Origin: Paenibacillus sp. MBLB1832
GTDB taxonomy: Bacteria; Bacillota; Bacilli; Paenibacillales; NBRC-103111
Reading direction: 5' to 3'
Length of the DNA stretch: 64,000 nt
NCBI RefSeq assembly: GCF_032271945.1
Contig: NZ_CP130319.1
Coordinates: forward strand, 1,197,001-1,261,000
The notes beneath the pieces were generated by a model. That model did no database searches. It saw only the letters and a program-made list of their open reading frames with translations, and was not told the origin of the DNA. Below, piece after piece: positions 18,374-27,304 of the stretch. Made by a program: the position numbers and the translations under genes. Every line of letters starts with the position of its first letter. Within the stretch, counting starts at the first letter, position 1.

Positions 18374-18937
18374 GTGAAGCTGGGATTTGATATCGATGAT
18401 ACCCTCATTAATCTGAGAGAGCATGCTTTTCATATTTATAATCAGAAGCTAGGGCAGAATGTTGGTTTAGATGTGTTTCACGCCCTGCCGAGCATGGAGA
18501 TTCATAGCGCGTTTGGATTGACCAAAGAAGAGGGGGGCAAGCTGTGGCACAGCCTCCGCGATGAGATCTATTATTCGGACTGTGCGACGTTCCCGCATGC
18601 ACGCGAAGCGTTGAATCAACTAGTTGCGAAAGGGCACGAGGTCTACTATATTACGGCTAGAGCGAAGGAACATACGGATCGCACAAGACAATGGCTGTTG
18701 GACAACGGATTCCCTGTGGCCGAGGGGCACTTCTTTTGCGGCATGAGCGATTCCGAAAAGGTGCACATTATTGAGCAGCTCGAGCTCGATTATTACTTCG
18801 ATGATAAGCCGACTGTTCTTGCGACGCTGTCTCACTTGCCGATCCAGATTTGTGTCAAGGATCGGTCCTACAATCGACATCTGACCTTGCCTCGGATCAC
18901 TTCGTGGGAGGAACTGCCCCGGCTGATGCAGGGGTAA
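18374..18937 (+). CDS. HAD-superfamily 5'-nucleotidase (YqfW/NT5C-like)
   Basis: A 187-residue cytoplasmic hydrolase. Motif I 'GFDIDDTLIN' supplies the nucleophile and acid Asp residues. 'YYITARAKEH' is motif II (Thr). 'YYFDDKPTVL' provides the Asp pair of motif IV. This matches the putative nucleotidase/deoxyribonucleotidase group that dephosphorylates (deoxy)nucleoside monophosphates. GTG 18374 follows GGGAGGG by 6 bases. It lies 26 bases downstream of the pentapeptide-repeat gene, possibly the same transcript. Confidence 0.82.
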   Translation: MKLGFDIDDTLINLREHAFHIYNQKLGQNVGLDVFHALPSMEIHSAFGLTKEEGGKLWHSLRDEIYYSDCATFPHAREALNQLVAKGHEVYYITARAKEHTDRTRQWLLDNGFPVAEGHFFCGMSDSEKVHIIEQLELDYYFDDKPTVLATLSHLPIQICVKDRSYNRHLTLPRITSWEELPRLMQG

Positions 18938-19612
18938 AAAGCGCCACATCACGATGTGAGCGCAAGAGCTCGAGATGGCTTCTAGACACAGAAGCTGAGG
19001 ATATGTATACCAATGGTTGACTTCACGGGTTTATGGTCCAATTCTCGCTAAACGTTCGATCGGAACATGGAGCGGCATGCAGTTGTCATCGAAATATGGC
19101 CATTTCTTAACGCTGCAGGCACAGGGACTGAATACATAGTAGAAGCTTCATTTAAATCGACAAGCCAAACGACCCAACCCAAGACAGTGTGGATCCCCTA
19201 GTTCCCACACTAACAACGCATTATCTAGCCCTATAGCCACTATCCCGTTAGCTCAGGAAAAGGCTAAATCAAAAGCTAGAACTGAAAAAATAAGTCACAG
19301 ATCACCAAACTACTCCAGCCCACTATTGTTCATCACAGTCACACTATGCTTAAGATGCTACCACTATCACCTATGCTCAGGAGGGGCGCATCGAAATGAG
19401 AGTTGAAAAGAAAAGACACCAAACAAGAATCAAAATTAGGGCACATAAAAGAGTATGCTAAATAATGGAGATTACTCAATTGGCTATGTGCTCGCTTTGA
19501 AACATCTCGAGCTAAGTTACGGGAATAATGACTAGCGTTATAAAGAAGTAATAGAAAAATAGAAGAAATAGGGTTAGTTAAGAAGCACATTTGAGAGGGA
19601 ATGGAGTTGATT
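18938..19612. other. Gene-free stretch left of the transposase
   Basis: No gene is supported. It contains an inverted copy of the dispersed repeat at 19231-19256 and probably the left part of the insertion sequence. I could not define the element's end or a target duplication. Confidence 0.5.
19231..19256 (-). repeat. Dispersed 26-bp repeat, inverted copy left of the transposase
   Basis: The reverse complement of this segment begins CTGAGCTAACGGGATAGTGG. It matches the two copies at 20596 and 20670 with about 4 differences in 26 bases. Confidence 0.65.
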
Positions 19613-20476
19613 TTACTGAGCAAGTTGTAGGGGACTTCCTATGCAGAGATTGGACAAATGATTAAAGATAGGAGTCTTGGATTCAATAAGATTTAAACGG
19701 AAGCAAAACTCATCCAAATACAGCTGGAGGTGCTTCGATCCAATGCCATGAAAGGTTGTATTAAGCCACATACTTGCTTGAGCAGCAAATTGGATGAGAG
19801 GGCGATGACGTTTAGGTGTGTAAAATCCAGTTACTGTATCGATTTGATTGACGGAGGGATGGATATATTGTTGTTTGAAATTAGAAATATCGGAAGTTGC
19901 GATATGTTTGTTTTTCGGATTAATGGGCTTAACTAACTTTATTTTAATTGTAGAATTCGTCGAGACATCAGAATGATCGACGGAGGAGCCCACTAATAAA
20001 AGATGTTCTTGTGGGTGCTTGTGAACAGACGGATTGAATGGACGACCATAGATCGCAGAGTTCAGTTGTACAGAACCAGATAATAGGCTTTGGTTGTCTG
20101 AAAGTTGAATAGCAGTGCGTATTTTATGAAGAATTAACCAAGCGGTTTTATAAGTAACATTGATAATTTTTGAGAGTTCAACTGCAGTAGTACCTAAACT
20201 AGTACGTGAAATTAGATAAACAGCAATCATCCATTTATGAAGAAAAGTGCGCGATCCTTCCATAATCGTCCCTGAGAGTAATGAAACTTGAAAACGACAG
20301 TGGCTGCATTCATATAAAGGCAAACGACGAGTTGTTGTTACATACGCATGACGATGCTCACAGCGTGGGCAGCAAAAACCATTAGGCCATTTAATTTGAA
20401 ATACATAGTCGATACAGGCATCCTCTGAAGAGAAATGCTCTTGAAATTGCTCGAAGGATAAGGATGAAACATCCAT
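19613..20476 (-). mobile_element. IS1595-family transposase
   Basis: A 287-residue transposase. The N-terminal zinc ribbon has Cys pairs in 'CCPRCEHRHA' and 'YECSHCRFQVSL', then 'LLSGTIMEGSRTFLHKW'. A helix-turn-helix region 'GTTAVELSKIINVTYKTAW' follows, then an ISXO2-like DDE domain ending near 'HLQLYLDEFCFRLN', where the terminal catalytic-site residues lie. ATG 20476 follows GGGAGATGCGCC; the longer frame to 20539 has no ribosome site. The element's exact ends are unresolved. The length and lack of internal stops suggest a still intact enzyme. Confidence 0.85.
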
Positions 20477-20595
20477 GGCGCATCTCCCAACTTTCAATAA
20501 ATAAAAACACTTGTTCTCATAACTCATTGTACCAAACATATGATCCTATTGCAAGAAAATGTAAAATAATGTGTAGTAATTTTTAAAACGGAAAT

Positions 20596-20707
20596 CTGAG
20601 CTTACGGGATAATGGAGATAGATTCATTGGGAAGGTAATGCCACTCGATGTACTGGGGGGAAGGCGAAACTGAGCTTATGGGATAATGGTTATAGATTCA
20701 TTTGGGG
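20596..20707 (+). repeat. Two direct copies of the dispersed repeat right of the transposase
   Basis: Copies at 20596-20631 and 20670-20707 both read CTGAGCTTAYGGGATAATGG, then NNATAGATTCATT-GGG, and differ at a few positions. They are 74 bases apart and inverted relative to the copy at 19231. Two copies on one side argue against simple terminal inverted repeats of the insertion sequence. Confidence 0.7.
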
Positions 20708-20847
20708 TATTGTGAGCGGCGAGACTGTGACGAGATGGAAGTGAGGTTGAAGATTTTGTATCGTCTTTTTCATATCATGTCCGCATAAGGTAGTACTAAT
20801 GATTTGGAGGCTCGACCATGAGCGGGCAATGATAAGGGGGAGACTAC

Positions 20848-21600
20848 ATGCTGCAGAGGCGACGATGGCGAAGCAGACCAACTGTGAAAAAAAGCCGTAA
20901 AAAAGCCATTTGGGTCGGTTTACTCATCTTTGTCCTGTTTTGTATACAGTTTTTTATTTATTTTGAACGTAATTTAAGGCTTCCCTTAATGAATTTGGCT
21001 AAAGTTCGGATTAAACAGATTGCAACGCAAGCGATTAATAGTGCTATTGCGGATCATGTCGCGAAGGGAACGAATGCCGCGCAATTAATGGATTGGAAAA
21101 TGGATAACAACAATAAGATTACGGGGTTTGTAATCAATTACAATGAACATATGCGAATTACATCAGAAGCGATTAATACGGTCCAAGGTGAGCTGAATAA
21201 TTTGGAAAGTATATCGGAGCATATTCCTGTGGGGCAGGCGTTAAATAGTGCTATTTTGGCATCGTTTGGACCAGATATTCCCATTAAATTGCTGCCAGTC
21301 GGCAGTGTGAAGGTTGATTTGAATACACGTTCCCAAAATGTGGGGATCAATATGGTGATGTTCGAAGTGTATGTACATATTATCGCGGAGGTCTCCGTTA
21401 TTATTCCTTTTGACTCGGAGACAGAAATTGTTGAAACGGAGATTCCCATTTCTTACTCGCTTGTGGTAGGAGATGTCCCAACATATTATTATGATAATAA
21501 GGGGAATCCAGTGGGAAGTACGAACGGATCAACGCCGCCAACGATTACGTTGCCTACGACTCCGAGTTCTGGGGCCACGCATACCACTCCAAAAAAATAA
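20848..21600 (+). CDS. yunB: Sporulation protein YunB
   Basis: A 250-residue membrane protein. A basic N-terminus is followed by one helix ('IWVGLLIFVLFCIQFFIYF', about residues 26-44) and an extracytoplasmic domain with 'RIKQIATQAINSAI' and 'IPVGQALNSAILASFGPDIP', characteristic of YunB. B. subtilis yunB is sigma-E controlled and needed for normal spore formation. GGGGGAGACTAC precedes ATG 20848. The Thr/Pro-rich last ~30 residues are variable. It converges with the lytH-like gene, as its neighbour does in Bacillus. Confidence 0.92.
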   Translation: MLQRRRWRSRPTVKKSRKKAIWVGLLIFVLFCIQFFIYFERNLRLPLMNLAKVRIKQIATQAINSAIADHVAKGTNAAQLMDWKMDNNNKITGFVINYNEHMRITSEAINTVQGELNNLESISEHIPVGQALNSAILASFGPDIPIKLLPVGSVKVDLNTRSQNVGINMVMFEVYVHIIAEVSVIIPFDSETEIVETEIPISYSLVVGDVPTYYYDNKGNPVGSTNGSTPPTITLPTTPSSGATHTTPKK

Positions 21601-21627
21601 ACCTGCCCGTTGGGCTAGGTTTATTTT
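21594..21627. terminator. Bidirectional terminator between yunB and lytH
   Basis: AAATAAACCTGCCC and GGGCTAGGTTTATTT form a stem with a small bulge. A and T runs on both sides serve both converging genes. Confidence 0.8.
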
Positions 21628-22664
21628 TTCTTGTTACGATCTTCACGCTCCCACTTCCGTAAGGACGGATAGGGATCGTAGCTCCACTCGTTTTTTCCAT
21701 TATCACGATAGAGGCCAAAGTGCAGATGAGGGGGGAATTTACCTGATGTACCTGGCTTCCCATAGCCAGAGCTGCCAACCCAACCTAGGGTTTGACCAGG
21801 TTTAACGATGTCATTGATTTTGATGCTTTTTTGGAAGCCTGACAAGTGTGCGTAATAATGATAAATATTGTTTAAATCTCGAATGCCGATTCGCCAGCCT
21901 CCATAGGGGTTCCATCCTTTTATTTCGACGATCCCATAGCATGTGCTCCTGACGGGTACACCATAATTAGCAAATAGATCTGTTCCCTCATGAGTGCGAT
22001 GCCCTCCCCAGCCGCGGCTGTCACCCCACGTACTGCGATAAGAGTAATCGGCTGAAATGGGCAGTGGAAAGGCATGATCATTTGCTTCAAGTGTGCCTAA
22101 TGACTCATAGATAGCTGCAAATTGACGGATGCGTTCAACGCTGCGTGGATTTTGATAATAATTCCAGAGATTAATTTGAAGATTATCTACTTTTGTTCCG
22201 TTCTTGGAAAGAATGGCAGCCATCGCGGCAAGGACGTCCAAGTCATTGGTAGGATCAGCAATCGCATCTCCCGATCCATCCCGGCCTAATCCATGAAAGA
22301 AGGAGATACTTGTTGGATTCGTATCCTGTTGACTTGGGTTCAATAATCCAGTCCAAATTGACTCTGTAAAGTAGATATTCGTCATTTCAGTAAGAGCTTT
22401 TCTTTTTTTAACGATGTTCATTGTTTTTTCATATTGATCTACGGCGGCTAAATAGGACCAAGGGATGCCAGATAACAGGCTTATTTTTTCAAAAAGCTCC
22501 TTCCGCTCCGCTTGCGTGTGTTTTCTCTCGGGAGATTTTGAAGGAGCCAGTTGGTCAGGAACAATGGTTTGAGAATCAGCAAGTTGTGAGAACGAGGTAC
22601 TCGATATCGTTGATAGGAGAAGGCTAAGGAGTAGAACTTTTGACCACAATGCTTTGTGTTGCAT
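21621..22664 (-). CDS. lytH: M23 metallopeptidase, LytH/YunA-like sporulation endopeptidase
   Basis: A secreted or membrane-anchored 347-residue protein with an N-terminal hydrophobic signal ('VLLLSLLLSTISSTSFS'). A middle domain follows, then a C-terminal LytM/M23 domain with zinc ligands in 'HEGTDLFANYG' and 'HLHFGLY'. In B. subtilis, LytH (YunA) is an L-Ala-D-Glu endopeptidase that trims peptides in the spore cortex and lies next to yunB, as here. ATG 22664 is preferred: GGAAGG lies 9 bases upstream, while the ATG at 22673 overlaps it. Confidence 0.85.
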   Translation of the reverse strand: MQHKALWSKVLLLSLLLSTISSTSFSQLADSQTIVPDQLAPSKSPERKHTQAERKELFEKISLLSGIPWSYLAAVDQYEKTMNIVKKRKALTEMTNIYFTESIWTGLLNPSQQDTNPTSISFFHGLGRDGSGDAIADPTNDLDVLAAMAAILSKNGTKVDNLQINLWNYYQNPRSVERIRQFAAIYESLGTLEANDHAFPLPISADYSYRSTWGDSRGWGGHRTHEGTDLFANYGVPVRSTCYGIVEIKGWNPYGGWRIGIRDLNNIYHYYAHLSGFQKSIKINDIVKPGQTLGWVGSSGYGKPGTSGKFPPHLHFGLYRDNGKNEWSYDPYPSLRKWEREDRNKKK

Positions 22665-22780
22665 CTCTATCATCCTTCCTGAAATGTTAGTTCTTAGGAT
22701 GTACGGAACGTTGCCTGTTTATCCTTCGATCTTTCGTTGTTAGGTGATTTTTGCTATGATGCCAATAAGAGGTGGGAAGA

Positions 22781-23272
22781 GTGGCATTTAATCACAGAGA
22801 TGAGCATGTGGATGATCATATGTTAATAGTTCAAGCGAATTTGGATGATATGAATCCAGAATGGATGTCCTATCTGATGGATCAGCTGTTTGACGTTGGT
22901 GCAAATGATGTTTATGTTGTACCGATTATTATGAAGCGCGGACGACCTGGACTCATGCTGAATGTTCTAATCGATGAGGAACTTATAGCTCAAGTGGAAG
23001 AGATTATTTTTAGAGAATCCACAACGTTAGGTATCCGGTATTTACATGCTTCGTGTCATCGATTAGCGCGAGAGTTTGAGCGTGTGGATACACCTTGGGG
23101 ACTTCTAACTGTTAAAGTCGGTTATCACAATGGAAAATTAGTTCAGTTTGCTCCGGAATTTAAAGAATGTGAACAAGTGGCTAAATCACATCACATTCCT
23201 TTGAAAATGGTGTATGAAGAAGTTAGAATGAGGTTTAATCAGCAGATGCAAAAAAACGCTCAACCCGAGTAG
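22781..23272 (+). CDS. LarC C-terminal domain (LarC2) encoded as a separate gene
   Basis: A 163-residue protein equal to the C-terminal (former DUF111) half of LarC, the CTP-dependent nickel insertase that finishes the nickel-pincer cofactor. Visible signatures are 'VQANLDDMNPEWMSYLMDQL', 'PIIMKRGRPGLMLNVL', 'FRESTTLGIRY' and 'APEFKECEQVAKSHHIPL'. GTG 22781 follows AAGAGGTGGGAAGA; GTG 22772 overlaps the ribosome site. In most bacteria this domain is fused behind LarC1 or made by ribosomal frameshift. Here it lies on the opposite strand, tail to tail with larC1, 22 bases apart. Confidence 0.9.
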   Translation: MAFNHRDEHVDDHMLIVQANLDDMNPEWMSYLMDQLFDVGANDVYVVPIIMKRGRPGLMLNVLIDEELIAQVEEIIFRESTTLGIRYLHASCHRLAREFERVDTPWGLLTVKVGYHNGKLVQFAPEFKECEQVAKSHHIPLKMVYEEVRMRFNQQMQKNAQPE

Positions 23273-23287
23273 GGAAGAGCGTTTTTT
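23251..23287. terminator. Bidirectional terminator between larC2 and larC1
   Basis: Perfect 11-bp stem AAAAAACGCTC / GAGCGTTTTTT, with T runs in both directions. The larC2 stop codon lies in the loop. Confidence 0.9.
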
Positions 23288-23294
23288 AATTGTT

Positions 23295-24218
23295 TTATTG
23301 GGGAGCAGCAGGAGCGGAAACATGATGATGGGGGTGACTATGCGGGTGATGATGCTCATGCTCATGGCTATGGTGATGATCTTCGTGAGAATGGTGATGG
23401 TGGTGGTGGTCATCATGGGAATGGGTATGTTCATGCGTATGCTCGTGAGCCAGATGCTCATGACTGATTTGCCATTTGCCGATAAAAGGATCGATTTTGC
23501 CAATCACGACACGAAGCACGTTAGGTTGCTTAGGGAGATCTCTCGTTCCTGCTCCATATCCAATACTGTCGACGACCATAGGCGGGAAGCTTTTGGAGAA
23601 CTCATCTACAACACCAGAGATAATACCAGCGCCTGTCGGCGTAGTCATCTCCAAACTGTAATGCGTTGACGCGATTGGGACGCCTCGCATCATCTCGAGT
23701 GTAGCAGGAGCTGGAACTGGATAAATTCCGTGATCGATATGAATCGTTCCTGAGCCTAACGGTACTGGTGATGCAAAAATTCGCTCAATTTGTAAGGAGT
23801 CGATGGCTAATGCAACACCGACGATATCGACGATGGAGTCGATGGCACCGACTTCATGAAAGTGTACCTTTTCAATAGAAGTACCATGAATTTTAGCTTC
23901 TGCAAGGGCGATTTTTTCGAAAATAGCGAGACTAAGTGAGGTAACTCGCTCGTTAAATCCAGCTTTTTGTATCACTTGTACGATTTCGGAGTAATGCCTG
24001 TGGTTCTTAGGCGGATGCTTGGGATCCAGTACAACATCTAATTTGAGAGCGGAGATACCACGTTTGATAACTCGTTTCCATTCTAAGGTGTAGGGCTCAA
24101 GTTGAATTTTGGATAATTCATCCTCGATGTAATCTCGATCTGCTCCCGCATCGACCAACGCGCCCAGCGTCATATCGCCGCTGATGCCTGAAAAGCAGTC
24201 TAAGTATAAAATGCGCAT
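23295..24218 (-). CDS. larC: LarC N-terminal domain (LarC1) with His-rich tail
   Basis: A 307-residue protein matching the first ~260 residues of LarC: 'MRILYLDCFSGISGDMTLGA', 'HFHEVGAIDSIVDIVG', 'VPAPATLEM' and 'PTGAGIISGV'. It ends in about 50 residues dominated by His with some Asp, Glu and Ser, a likely nickel store. In intact LarC this His-rich stretch connects to the C-terminal domain; here the protein stops after it. ATG 24218 matches the family start. A GTG at 24230 overlaps the larB stop and could give four extra residues. It is last in the larE-larB-larC operon. Confidence 0.92.
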   Translation of the reverse strand: MRILYLDCFSGISGDMTLGALVDAGADRDYIEDELSKIQLEPYTLEWKRVIKRGISALKLDVVLDPKHPPKNHRHYSEIVQVIQKAGFNERVTSLSLAIFEKIALAEAKIHGTSIEKVHFHEVGAIDSIVDIVGVALAIDSLQIERIFASPVPLGSGTIHIDHGIYPVPAPATLEMMRGVPIASTHYSLEMTTPTGAGIISGVVDEFSKSFPPMVVDSIGYGAGTRDLPKQPNVLRVVIGKIDPFIGKWQISHEHLAHEHTHEHTHSHDDHHHHHHSHEDHHHSHEHEHHHPHSHPHHHVSAPAAPQ

Positions 24219-24226
24219 GATCGTGT

Positions 24227-25000
24227 TCACGCTCGCTTCGACATATTTTTGTTAATGAGACCTGCATAGTAACCAGCGCCGAATCCATTATCGATATTGA
24301 CGACGGAGATGCCTGGCGAACAGCTGTTTAACATGGACAATAAAGGAGCTACTCCTGCAAGATGTGCGCCGTAGCCGATACTCGTCGGCACGGCGACGAT
24401 CGGTTTGGACACTAATCCGCCGACGACGCTGGCGAGTGCTCCCTCCATGCCGGCAACGACGACGATCGCATTCGCACCGCGAATAAGCTCAAGCCGGCGG
24501 AATAGCCGGTGAATGCCAGCTACGCCCACGTCGAACACGCGTTCAACGTGGCTGCCCAGGCATTCCGCTGTAAGAGCCGCCTCCTCCGCCACGGGGAGGT
24601 CGGAGGTGCCTGCGCACACGACGGCGATGTATCCGTCGTGGACCTTGAGCAGCGGGCGCTTGAACCAAGTGAGCGCCCGCGCCGTTTCGTGGTAGGTGAC
24701 ACCTGCCACGTTAGCTACAACATAGGCGGCTTTGGCCGCATCGACGCGTGTGGCCAGCACGCGGTCGGTGTGCTCCGTGAGCCGCTGGAAAATCGCCTCG
24801 ATCTGCTCGGCGGTTTTGCCTTCCCCGAAAATGACCTCGGGGAAGCCTGTCCGCTTCTCGCGATCGATGTCGAGCTGCGCAAATCCAAGATCAAGGTTGG
24901 CGGGTCCAGACCCGCCCTCCTTGATGATTTGCTTCTTGGCTTCTTCTACGTCCAGATCGCCCGCCTGGACAAGCTTTAGGATTTTCTCTAAGTCCATCAT
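24227..25000 (-). CDS. larB: LarB, nickel-pincer cofactor biosynthesis carboxylase
   Basis: A 257-residue protein of the AIR-carboxylase-like (PurE-fold) family. LarB carboxylates and hydrolyses nicotinic acid adenine dinucleotide to start synthesis of the nickel-pincer cofactor of lactate racemase-type enzymes. Signatures are 'GFPEVIFGEGKTAEQI', 'VCAGTSDLPVAEEA', 'VVVAGMEGALASVVGGLV' and 'PTSIGYG'. Its start overlaps the larE stop by an ATGA-type arrangement and its stop adjoins larC1, indicating translational coupling. The coding strand is visibly GC-richer than its neighbours over 24.5-24.9 kb. Confidence 0.95.
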   Translation of the reverse strand: MMDLEKILKLVQAGDLDVEEAKKQIIKEGGSGPANLDLGFAQLDIDREKRTGFPEVIFGEGKTAEQIEAIFQRLTEHTDRVLATRVDAAKAAYVVANVAGVTYHETARALTWFKRPLLKVHDGYIAVVCAGTSDLPVAEEAALTAECLGSHVERVFDVGVAGIHRLFRRLELIRGANAIVVVAGMEGALASVVGGLVSKPIVAVPTSIGYGAHLAGVAPLLSMLNSCSPGISVVNIDNGFGAGYYAGLINKNMSKRA

Positions 25001-25845
25001 ATGGAAGCTTCTCTCACCTTATCTTTCGTGGCTTGGGATAGTACTTCATTCATACTGCCCGTGCGGTAGCCTTGTAAGTCTAGTGTTACATATGTAAAGC
25101 CAAGTTTACTGAATTTCTCATAGATCGCATCACGATGCTCGACCACTTTGTGAATTTCGTCCGGCATCACTTCGATGCGGGCAATTTTCTCATGGTGGCG
25201 CACACGGACCTGATATAGACCAAGCTGAGAAAGGAAGTATTCTCCTTCATCCAATTGGTCGATTTTCCACTTCTCAATTTGTGTGCCATATGGAATACGT
25301 GATGATAAACAAGCGAAGGATGGCTTATTCCAAGTGCTTAGACCCAATTCTTTGGAAAGAGCGCGGATCTCGTCCTTCGTTAACCCAGCTTCCTGCAACG
25401 TACTGCGAACGCCTTGCTCATTCTTCGCTTGAAGACCTGGTCGGTAGTCCCCCAGATCGTCAACATTAGAGCCGTCGAGGATATACGGGTAACCCAGCTC
25501 TTTGGCGATGTCTTGCAAATGCGAATATAGACCCGTCTTGCAATGGTAACAGCGGTCTGGATTATTGGCGACGAAGTTAGCATTCTCCAATTCCTTCACT
25601 TCTGTCTTGTGCAAGCGGACACCAAATTGTTCTGCTAATGTGGCAGCGGCATCGAATTCCCTCGTGGGAAATGTTTCCGATGCTGCGGTAACGGCAAGAA
25701 CTTGGTCACCCAGCTCTTGCTGTGCACGTTTGAGGACAAACGTGCTGTCAACGCCTCCTGAGAAAGCAACGATCACGCGGCCCATTCCTCGTAGAATCTC
25801 GCCGAGTTTACGATCCTTCTCACGCGTTACTTCTTGTATGCTCAT
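24997..25845 (-). CDS. larE: LarE, ATP-dependent sacrificial sulfur transferase
   Basis: A 282-residue PP-loop ATPase. The nucleotide loop is 'VAFSGGVDSTFVLKRA', and 'CYHCKTGLY' and 'PSFACLSSRIPYGTQ' carry family cysteines. The latter is where the sulfur-donating Cys of single-Cys LarE enzymes lies. LarE thiocarboxylates the LarB product in the cytoplasm. ATG 25845 follows GGGAGGAAAGAAAC; an upstream in-frame start at 25899 lacks a site. It is the first gene of larE-larB-larC1. No larA (the racemase) lies in the window. Confidence 0.95.
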   Translation of the reverse strand: MSIQEVTREKDRKLGEILRGMGRVIVAFSGGVDSTFVLKRAQQELGDQVLAVTAASETFPTREFDAAATLAEQFGVRLHKTEVKELENANFVANNPDRCYHCKTGLYSHLQDIAKELGYPYILDGSNVDDLGDYRPGLQAKNEQGVRSTLQEAGLTKDEIRALSKELGLSTWNKPSFACLSSRIPYGTQIEKWKIDQLDEGEYFLSQLGLYQVRVRHHEKIARIEVMPDEIHKVVEHRDAIYEKFSKLGFTYVTLDLQGYRTGSMNEVLSQATKDKVREASI

Positions 25846-26002
25846 GTTTCTTTCCTCCCATACAGCCTTTATCTCGTAAGCTGAGCTGTTTTGGTACATC
25901 TAGATTAGTGTATCACAACTGCTCCCCAAAGTGGATTGTTTTGTCAGTCATTCATGTTATAATAACATCATTGAGAAACCAAATAAAAAGGCGGGAATTA
26001 CA

Positions 26003-26878
26003 GTGCCTAGAAAACCTTTAGAGAGAAAACCAGACTGGTTAAAAATCAATCTGAAAACGGATGAAAATTTTAAAGAAATTAAATCCATGATGCGTTCCAA
26101 AACGTTGCATACGGTTTGCGAAGAAGCGAAATGTCCAAACATCCATGAGTGCTGGGCAAATCGGACGGCAACTTTTATGATATTGGGTGATATTTGTACG
26201 CGTGCTTGCCGTTTCTGTGCGGTCAAAACAGGCCTTCCGACGGAGCTGGATTTGGAAGAACCAGAACGTGTCGCTGATGCGGCTTTACAAATGGGGCTGC
26301 GCCACTGCGTCGTAACTTCCGTAGCGCGAGATGATCTGACGGATGGCGGCGCCATGATTTTCGCAGAGACGATCAAAGCGATTCGGCGTAAGCTGCCGAT
26401 GTGCTCGGTTGAGGTGCTCATTCCCGACTTCTTAGGTCGTGAGGAGTCACTGGCAACGGTACTTGAGGCGAAACCTGATATTTTGAATCACAATATGGAA
26501 ACGGTGGAAAGATTGTCTGATCGTGTGCGATCGAAAGCCAAATATCGTCGTTCCCTTGAATTACTTCAGCGTTCGAAACAGATTGCCCCTAACATCCCTA
26601 CTAAATCGAGCATCATGATTGGGGTAGGGGAGGAGTGGGACGAGTTGCTGCAAACGATGGAAGATCTGCGTGAAGTGGATTGCGATATCATGACAATTGG
26701 TCAATATTTACAGCCTTCCACGACGCATCTGGCCGTATCACAGTATTATACGCCTGAACAGTTTGCTTCCCTAAAGGAAGAAGGGATGAAGCGTGGATTC
26801 AAACACGTGGAGTCTGGCCCATTAGTACGCAGCTCTTACCATGCGCATGAGCAGGTCAAAGCAGCAGCAACCGTTTAG
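26003..26878 (+). CDS. lipA: Lipoyl synthase
   Basis: A 291-residue radical-SAM enzyme that inserts two sulfurs into protein-bound octanoyl groups. The auxiliary cluster motif '[13 protein letters not shown]' (C-x4-C-x5-C) and the radical-SAM motif 'CTRACRFC' (C-x3-C-x2-C) are intact, and the closing '[10 protein letters not shown]' contains the conserved RSSY. GTG 26003 gives '[13 protein letters not shown]', matching family starts, after GGCGGG. The longer frame to 25931 has no ribosome site. yutD follows, as in Bacillus. Confidence 0.97.
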   Translation: MPRKPLERKPDWLKINLKTDENFKEIKSMMRSKTLHTVCEEAKCPNIHECWANRTATFMILGDICTRACRFCAVKTGLPTELDLEEPERVADAALQMGLRHCVVTSVARDDLTDGGAMIFAETIKAIRRKLPMCSVEVLIPDFLGREESLATVLEAKPDILNHNMETVERLSDRVRSKAKYRRSLELLQRSKQIAPNIPTKSSIMIGVGEEWDELLQTMEDLREVDCDIMTIGQYLQPSTTHLAVSQYYTPEQFASLKEEGMKRGFKHVESGPLVRSSYHAHEQVKAAATV

Positions 26879-26918
26879 ACTCATCAGCGGATCATAGAAA
26901 GGAGAGCTTCCTCACATC

Positions 26919-27239
26919 ATGATTCATATCGCTAACAAAACCTACGAGCTCGTGACTGACCACAAGAATGGTTGGAATCAGGAAGTATTCAAAGAACGCT
27001 TTAGCGAAGTGCTCGAGCGGTACGATTATATTGTTGGCGACTGGGGGTATAGCCAACTTCGTCTGAGAGGCTTTTTCAAAGAAACTCACCCGAAGGCGAC
27101 CAAAGAGTCCTCCATCGCTGCGCTTCAAGACTATTTGAATGAGTATTGCAACTTTGGTTGTGCGTATTTCATTATCGAGAAGGTCAATGCGCCTAAGCAT
27201 CAAACACCTTCTGAAGTGATTGGTTCAACAATTGTATAA
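26919..27239 (+). CDS. yutD: YutD family protein
   Basis: A 106-residue cytoplasmic protein with 'IHIANKTYELVTDHKNGWN', 'FSEVLERYDYIVGDWGYSQL' and 'CAYFIIEKV', the YutD (DUF1027) pattern. Its function is unknown. GAAAGGAGAGCTTCC precedes ATG 26919. It lies 40 bases after lipA, as in Bacillus, and a terminator follows. Confidence 0.93.
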   Translation: MIHIANKTYELVTDHKNGWNQEVFKERFSEVLERYDYIVGDWGYSQLRLRGFFKETHPKATKESSIAALQDYLNEYCNFGCAYFIIEKVNAPKHQTPSEVIGSTIV

Positions 27240-27254
27240 GCCTAGCCTAATAGA

Positions 27255-27294
27255 AACGCCATCTGACTCGATGAAGAGTTCAGATGGCGTTTTT
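27255..27294. terminator. Bidirectional terminator yutD / NAD kinase
   Basis: Stem AACGCCATCTGA / TCAGATGGCGTT with T runs on both strands. It serves converging yutD and the NAD kinase gene. Confidence 0.88.
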
Positions 27295-27304
27295 GTATGA
27301 TGAC

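Noticed and set aside
19339..19623. A 94-codon leftward frame next to the transposase
   Set aside because: No ribosome site or motif; likely part of the insertion sequence flank.
23298..23669. Met-rich frame opposite larC1
   Set aside because: It is the antisense of the His-rich codons of LarC1.
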